A stretch of 64,000 bases of DNA from Antedon bifida (lineage: Eukaryota; Echinodermata; Crinoidea; Comatulida; Antedonidae), in contig OY727101.1 in assembly GCA_963402885.1 (NCBI GenBank), forward strand, positions 18,762,417 to 18,826,416, in the 5' to 3' direction. Positions 57,801 through 64,000 of the stretch are shown piece after piece (positions within the stretch are counted from its first letter, which is position 1; each line of letters starts with the position of its first letter). The notes below the pieces were generated by a model. The model was given only the letters and a program-made list of their open reading frames with translations. It was not told the origin of the DNA and did not search any database. Position numbers and translations under genes: made by a program.

Positions 57801-60800
57801 ACTTTCGGGAAAACCTGACAATGACATACAGTATTTGTCCAGCCAAAAGTTGTCCAGTATTTGGAGCGTTTACTGTATTGCGTTTTTTGCTATACCGCCA
57901 TTTGGTAATTCTGTATTGTTACTATTAATAACTTTTATTATACTATAAAGACAATTATCAATCAATAGTATTGATAATTGGCTTATATTAATTATTATAA
58001 ACATTTTTGGGTGGGCCTATAAAACTTGTTGGACTTACAGACAGTCAGTAATTCCAACGTTTCAGTTTTTTTTTGTACTTTAGATTATTTCCTGTATAAT
58101 AAAGAATTTTATGGTTTTTGCTTATTTTAAATAAAATAACATTTCCTGTGAGCAATCATTTTAAATATAGTACAATTTAAACAGAAAGTTAAAATACTTT
58201 GAATTTGTATTTAAATTCAAAGCAAATCAATGCAAAATTAATTTGTATGATTCCGTCTTGTAGATAAAACAAAGTAATTTATATTTATCAAAAAATCTGT
58301 TTTTTAAAATAAAAGAAAATGATTTACTAAATTGCAACAAATGTTAAAATTGGCGACTATAAAGATTGGTATATATAGTCTATTTCGTGCCAGCTTACCT
58401 GGATAAAACAACATATCCTTTATCCATCTCCGTCCAAACAAAATTCATAAAGTGTAACATTTTTGCCACGATATTCCCCTAAAAAAATTAAACTACCACA
58501 ATTGTCAATCATCCATGTGCTTGCTCATAATGAGTAAATTTATTGGTTACTCTAATTTATTTTATAATTTTAAATAATTTGACTATTTAAAAGCGACCCT
58601 TTCTTTCTTGTCTTTAAAGATATTGCACCCATGAAAAAAATAATTTTTTGAATTTTTTGTGTTGAATATGCCATAATAGTTTAATATTCACTTTGACCAA
58701 AAATTGAATAAACAAAACATTTATTTACCTTAAAAAACTGTAATTTAAAGCAAACAAGCCAATGAATGGTTTTTGGTTGAATTTAACCGTTTGTTTTGTC
58801 TTTTTATAAGTGAAAACATTATTTGTTTTTTTATGATTAACTTTATTAACTACAAAAATGGCCTATTCAAAATCTGATTTTATTAATCTTCATTTTTCAT
58901 GCTTTTGTGGGACAATACATCTTTAAACTTGTACTCTCATATTATTTTTAGTAGATTTTTTAAGTTACAAGCTAAGGAATATTTTCAAATAGTGTTTAGC
59001 TTACTGCAAAAAGGGCAACAGACTTTTATCACAGCAACAATTTAAAAATTGCTTCTGTGATAAAAGTCTGTTGCCCTTTTTCACCACGTCTGGGACCACT
59101 TTAACAGCTGGCTATGAAATGACTCCTACAAGTGTGAAGTTCTTGTAGGTTAAATTCAAATGACTTTGGGATTTCTTTTATTGTTTTATTACTTTAATAT
59201 TATTATAGTATAATATTGCAAAATATTTTATTCTTATTTAATTTACAGGCAATGTAACTGTTGTTTTAAAGACTTTAAGAACTTTGAAAGGTTAAACAAT
59301 ATAGTTCAAATTCTTTTACGTTTTGCGATAAACTCTATTCCGAGTTTTCGCCTTTTAACGCAAGATGAGCGTGAATTTGAGTCTTCAGATAAAGGAAGTA
59401 TCGAGTTGATACAGAGAGGAAATGGTACCACAAATGCGGAGACCACTGAAAAACAATTAAAAGATGAGCTTGAAAAAGTTGTAAGCAAAAATGTGAAAAA
59501 AGATGAGGAGGAGGAAATAGTTGGTTCGTCTGAAAAGACAGATCAAGACGATATGAAAGATAATAAGGAAGTAGATGAATCAAATGATGAATTAACGAAA
59601 GAAAAAGCGCCCTCGGATGAGGAAACGAAAGAGGCCGAGGACGATGAGGAAGAGATGGAAGTTGAGGTGGAGATGTGGGGAATTAAAGACTATGAGAAGT
59701 TACTTCATCTTGTTGCAAAAGTGTTTCAAATGAATTTTGCATTGTACGCAGCACACAAGCACATGTGCCATGGAATTACAGAGGTAGGTTCAGATTTATT
59801 AAAGAGACCATGTCGAATGTATTCTACTGCAGTTACTGCAGTAACTGCACTTTGTTTAACTCTTTAAGCTGGCCATAATCATACACACTTCACTCAACAC
59901 ATTAAAACAAACTAAAATCAGACATTATTGCCAAAAAAATTCAATAGAATAATGTTGGCATGATACCTACCATAAGTGCTTCAAATGAGCCTCTTTAAAA
60001 AAAAACTGCCCTATTTGAAAATGAAAAAAACCAATTAGATTTAGCTTTACACAATCATATTGGACGTTGGTAGGAATAGTTAAGCCGCCCAGTGATATAC
60101 TGAAAATTAATTAAGTCATTTATATAAACAATAAAGATGAGAAAAGCTGTGAGAATGAAAAAACCATGCACAACCGATTCGAACCAAGAACCATCATGCT
60201 TGACGTCCTAACCATTAGACCACTGCAGATGCTTTTCATGTTTTGTTTTTGTTTTTAATTTGATTAGAATAGTGAATCTTTAACATTCTCGTCCTTATAC
60301 AGTACAGTATGATACTGATAGAATAACTAGTTCTCAATTATGCACACGCAACAGAGATCAAATTGATTAGTATATTTATAGATATATTTATCATAATTAA
60401 TATAATATTCATTTTATAATATATATTAATAATTTTAAATTTTTATTGCAGGAATTATCATCTCAAGAATCGGAAGCATTGGGAAATTATTGTGAAATGA
60501 ATGTAAGAATTAAAAAAAAAAAATCCTTTTTTTATTTGTTTGAACATACTTATAATACATATTTTTATATTATAAAAAATAATATATTTAAGTTATAATG
60601 TGTTTGCTTTACACTACTGGAAGTGTGAGTTGATTTGTTTGCAATTTCATACATAAACAATGCACACCTACATAACACATCCACGACACTTCAATGAACT
60701 TGTAACCCAACCCACGCTTTCAACTCTTGACTATAATCGTTGACCCTACCCCACATTATTGTCACTTCCCTTCTCCTACACAGTTACTGATTACACATGA

Positions 60801-63800
60801 CATTGGAATTACTCTCAATCTCACGCATTCATAAAGTACAGTACCCCATCTTTTAAAAAATAACCATCTTCAACCTTTTTAATAAACCATTTATATTCAC
60901 CCAGATTGGCTTTTTGTTATCCAACGAATACTGTACTGTAGGTTTATTAAGAAACTAGTCTACTGTAGGTACAGTACATTCCTATTTGATTCATTAATTT
61001 TTGTTTTTTTTTATAATAATAATTCTTCTCCCCCCTATAAGTACATGATATGGAAGTTAGTTAGTCACTCTTTGTTGGTATTTTTCCATGTATTGAAATT
61101 GCTAAATTATTGTTAAATATTAAAAACAAATTCAGTATATTCATCATTTTTAAATCAACAGAACTTTCATAAATTAACTTTTAAGTTTAAATCTAATCTA
61201 AATAATAACATAACAAAAATAGATAGATATTTATATTTTAAACAAATTTAATATAATAAAGAAAGTGTCTAAAATGACTGTCCTAGACAGCTGACCGCTG
61301 AAACTGAATTTGATAAAGTTTGACGCGTTGCCATTATGGACGTCTGTGCTCATGCTGAGAGCAGACTTTGATTGACTTGGTCAACAGATGGCAGGCTTTT
61401 CCTCGGTCTGTACTTAGAATTTCAAGGTTTAACATAGATTTTATGTCTCCATTACGTACAATGCCTTTGATAAAAGCGTACTGTGTGCTTAGATCTAGGA
61501 TGGGTTGCAGTAGGTATCAAGCATAATGTTGGTAACTTTGTCAACAGATGGCAGGCTTTTCCGCTGTCTGTACTTAGAATTTCAAGGTTTAACATAGATT
61601 TTATGTCCTTGATTAATGATAAATTGTTGTTTGGTTGAGGGACTGTATGGGGGTATGGTTTAAATCTGGGGTGGGTTAGATAGCAAGAATAAACCTGGTC
61701 ATACAGTAATAGTGTCATCAATATTGCGAGACAAATTATGAATTTTAAGAATGGGTGGCAAAACATGGGGTCTTAGTGCCCCCTTTTTCCATTATTCAAA
61801 GGTGCTGTCTACACTATCGAACTTTATGTGACAAAAAAAAGTTATGTACGTGCCCATATATGGACATTTTTGTGCAGATCACTGTCATTTTTGGGCATCA
61901 CACTTTTTTGATAAGTGTAGACAGAGCTTAACAGTCGCCCAGCACTATCACATCTTTGGTGTATGTTCTGGGTGTGTACAAGAGGTACAATACAAATGCT
62001 GTTTATAAGTTACTCAGTACAGGCCTATGAGAGGATCGAATATATTATAACAGACCTTGATTTGATTTCCAAGAAGAGATGGTTGTATGTCTATTGCCAA
62101 AGGCATGAAGCATGCCAGGAGGTTGATTCAAATTAGAAATGACATGTAATAATAAATTTGTGTAACTTCAGAAAATGTTTTTATTCTGATTGCCATACTC
62201 TATAATATAAATGAACATTTTTCAAATTATTGATAATTGTGTTTGAGATAATCTTTAATTTAAAAGTATTTAATTATATTTTTGTAACTTTAGAAAACAT
62301 TTTTATTCTGATTGCCATACTCTCTATAATATACTATGAACATTTTTCAAATTATTGATACATACTCTCTATAATATACTATGAACATTTTTCAAATTAT
62401 TGATAATTGTATTTCAGATAATCTTGAATTCAAAAAGTATTTAATTTAATATAAAAGTTTATTTATCAAGGTATGAATTATAATATTTGATGATTGAAAA
62501 CTCCATATGTTATCTTTATAACCCAGGGTGGGTTATTTAATTTAATTTTTTTCATATATTCTTGCATTTTGTTCTGGGATTGTTATTAACAGTGTACCAT
62601 ACCAATTTACTAGACTATGTACACATGTATAGTAGTTTGCCTGCAGGGCTGTAGCCACCAGTATGGTTGGTAAGGTTTCAACCTGACCACTTTTTCACAG
62701 AGGCCTTTGACAACCCACTGGCTTGAACAAAGATTGTCTTGCGAAAACCACTTTTTTTCTTGTGGCTACATCACTGGCCTAGAGTAACCACACTTAATGA
62801 ATAAGGAAATAACAATAGACAACTAACATAGAAAACTGAACAGGAAACATTATTATAATATTTAATAGTAAACAAATGTCAATTATCACACTACTTCACA
62901 TTAAATTGCCATTCAATGTATTTGAATTAAGTGTAATGGGATAGGTATTAGACAGAGAATTACAAAACTAGTTTAATTAGACTGAAACAAGTTCGCATGT
63001 GAAAATGATAAACATTTTAATTACACATTAATTAAATTTGATTGCTACAAAACATTTGATTTACAGTATGACCCTATTAAGGGGACACTTTTGGGACCCA
63101 ACAAAGTTTCGTCCTATAATAGGGGTGTCCCCTGAATGGGGGTTAGCAATAGTGTTAAAACATATATAAGATAAATATTTTATTCGTTCAATAACTTTTA
63201 GAAATTTGCTTTTCTTTGGCATTGTGACTGTCACATTGAAATACTTAAAATTACTTACATACATAATACAGTAAAATAATTTAAATACAAATGAGTTAAG
63301 TAATAAAATTACCACCGTACAACCTGATTAAAGTAAAAATTGAATTTGGATTTAAAAAGAATTCGTGTATTACGTCGTACGAGTACGCGGTACACATAAT
63401 ATTATGCCAGACTATCTATTATTGGATTAATAATATAATTTCCCCTCATTCATTTTATGAGAAAGTGTCCCCTTAATACAGGTGTCCCCTGAATAGAGGT
63501 GTCCCAAAGTAGGTATTCTAACAAAAATAGAATACAGCAGCATTTTCTACATAATGTCATGAGTTGTGGAAGCAATTAATTAATTTGAATATTTTCTTTT
63601 ATGTTTTTGTAGGACCTGGAAGTTCCCATCCTGCTCCTTCGTAACGTCTGCTTTTTCTGTGACAGCAATGGCCTGTCCGTTATGCATAACTGCTTTGATG
63701 GTTCAACGCCGGAAGCCTTACACTTTGGCCTAGCTCATGGACTCATCGCTGTTGTAGCTAACGTAAGTATATATATTTAGCATAAACATCCATTCAGAGA

Positions 63801-64000
63801 GAATGAAAAGATAACCAGAACTAGAACTCTATGGACTACCAGACTATGGACTTCAGGTTACATTTTTTGTTTGTTTTTTAAATCTCATTTTTGTCCTAAA
63901 GCTCTGTCTACACTATGAAACTAGTTTGACTAAAAAAGTGTGATGTGGCCAAATACAGTAGTGGTATGCCCAAATATATTAGTGATATGACATCATTTCC
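54819..64000 (+). CDS. USP34: USP34, ubiquitin-specific protease, N-terminal exons (runs off window)
   Basis: Five in-phase exons: 54819-54867, 57467-57551, 59249-59783, 60452-60502 and 63613-63762, with a donor (gtaagt) after the last. They encode 290 residues. The start MATCDSCADLYRLLQS, then QCNCCFKDFKNFERLN, then YEKLLHLVAKVFQMNFALYA, SQESEALGNYCEMN and DLEVPILLLRNVCFFC follow the human USP34 N-terminus segment by segment. The catalytic USP domain lies far downstream, outside the window. USP34 is a deubiquitinase of more than 3000 residues linked to Axin stability in Wnt signalling and to DNA repair (known). Between the two conserved N-terminal segments exon 3 carries a Glu/Asp/Lys-rich linker of about 90 residues, which fills the variable region of the human protein. 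Introns hold MITEs and local duplications. Confidence 0.88.
55562..55705 (+). repeat. Tandem triplication, 54-bp unit
   Basis: 'gcatttcacaatgttacaca' followed by tgatttttttcctac and 'tcgtttctg' is repeated three times. In USP34 intron 1. Confidence 0.85.
56117..56283. mobile_element. Family-A TIR element (MITE), full length
   Basis: Ends taaagctctgtctacacttt and agtgtagacagagcttta, with GTAAAG...CTTTAC symmetry that includes the flanking bases. In USP34 intron 1. Confidence 0.85.
56985..57097 (+). repeat. LINE-like 3' tail with (AAG)n
   Basis: 'aagcttgattagcttcggct' followed by 'ttgtttgatacaataaagaa' and (gaa)n resembles a CR1/L2-type 3' end. In USP34 intron 1. Confidence 0.5.
58615..58925. 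mobile_element. Family-B TIR element (MITE)
   Basis: Left 'aaagatattgcacccatgaa', right 'gggacaatacatcttta'. The body matches 1291-1638, but the GGCTGCCAGCC block is reduced. In USP34 intron 2. Confidence 0.7.
59008..59081. repeat. Perfect 27-bp inverted repeat (hairpin)
   Basis: The arm at 59008-59034 (aaaaagggcaacagactttt...) is exactly matched in reverse complement at 59055-59081, with a 20-base spacer that itself contains aattt/aaatt pairs. In USP34 intron 2, 168 bp before exon 3. Confidence 0.85.
60168..60230 (-). repeat. tRNA-like segment (A and B boxes)
   Basis: On the minus strand, tggtctaatggttaggacgt and ggttcgaatcggttg resemble the A and B boxes of a tRNA. The acceptor ends do not pair. 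A SINE head or tRNA pseudogene is likelier than a gene. Confidence 0.4.
61360..61690 (+). repeat. Tandem duplication, about 155 bp
   Basis: 'gtcaacagatggcaggcttt' and 'acttagaatttcaaggttta' plus 'acatagattttatgtc' occur twice, about 155 bases apart. Looser similarity extends to both sides. In USP34 intron 4. Confidence 0.75.
61800..61931. mobile_element. Family-A TIR element, worn
   Basis: Left 'gtgctgtctacactatcgaa', right 'gataagtgtagacagagctt'; the interior has drifted. Confidence 0.6.
62161..62450 (+). repeat. Tandem duplications in USP34 intron 4
   Basis: 'tttttattctgattgccata' and 'gaacatttttcaaattattg' recur at a spacing of about 125 bases, and a third partial copy of 'ctctctataatatactatga' follows. 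Confidence 0.75.
63065..63515. repeat. Dispersed repeat E, longest copy
   Basis: Left 'attaaggggacacttttggg' and right 'gtgtccccttaatacaggtg' are roughly inverse to each other, so this may be a TIR element of about 450 bp. The left 'gggacccaacaaagt' and right 'gagaaagtgtccccttaa' blocks are shared with 3803-3905. In USP34 intron 4. Confidence 0.5.
63897..64000. mobile_element. Family-A TIR element, cut by window end
   Basis: Left TIR taaagctctgtctacactat and 'aaactagtttgactaaaaaa' are present. The element runs past the last base. Confidence 0.8.

Noticed and set aside
1-64000. CRISPR arrays, bacterial operons or phage modules
   Set aside because: The tandem arrays lack the regular repeat/unique-spacer structure, and all recognised genes are spliced eukaryotic genes or eukaryotic transposons.

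Overview
The window is AT-rich, intron-rich animal nuclear DNA. The readable genes are typical metazoan ones: an AHSA1 co-chaperone, a CatSper gamma sperm-channel subunit, the N-terminus of USP34, DMAC2, a small Fos/BATF-type bZIP factor, an MFS transporter and a six-cysteine neuropeptide-like precursor. Exons are short, splice sites are GT/AG, and short terminal-inverted-repeat (TIR) elements and tRNA-derived SINEs are abundant. CATSPERG together with an eclosion-hormone-like cysteine pattern fits an invertebrate deuterostome. An echinoderm (possibly a crinoid) is my best guess, but no marker gene settles it.

Layout. 0.4-1.9 kb: last three coding exons of an MFS transporter (+). 2.5-5.0 kb: a complete three-exon bZIP gene (-). 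5.0-8.4 kb: TIR elements, one of which carries a 216-bp palindrome. 8.4-8.7 kb: one-exon secreted cysteine-rich precursor (-). 8.7-19.9 kb: gene-poor, with nested MITEs, a SINE and local duplications. 20.0-21.5 kb: 3' part of DMAC2 (+). 21.5-24.3 kb: more MITEs. 24.3-38.4 kb: complete ten-exon AHSA1 (-), whose seventh intron holds an intact 8.15-kb Ty3/gypsy-type LTR retrotransposon (25.5-33.7 kb, +). 38.5-42.4 kb: a duplicated, scrambled intergenic stretch with SINE and LINE remnants. 42.4-53.7 kb: complete CATSPERG coding region in 21 exons (+). 54.8 kb to the window end: first five coding exons of USP34 (+), continuing beyond the window.

Exon boundaries were read by hand from splice consensus, codon phase and resemblance to remembered vertebrate families. 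Every junction quoted in AHSA1, CATSPERG, USP34, DMAC2 and the bZIP gene keeps the reading frame. The host genes do not form one pathway. AHSA1 stimulates the Hsp90 ATPase, CATSPERG belongs to the sperm calcium channel, USP34 is a giant deubiquitinase and DMAC2 assembles respiratory complex I. AHSA and USP34 lying close together recalls the human AHSA2P-USP34 neighbourhood.

Repeats explain most other signals. The commonest is a TIR element (family A here, starting AAGCTCTGTCTACACTATCA), with about 18 full or partial copies. A second TIR family (B, ends near GATGTATTGTCCCC) has about seven, and a third (C, end GGTTCCCACTAGGACG) about four.
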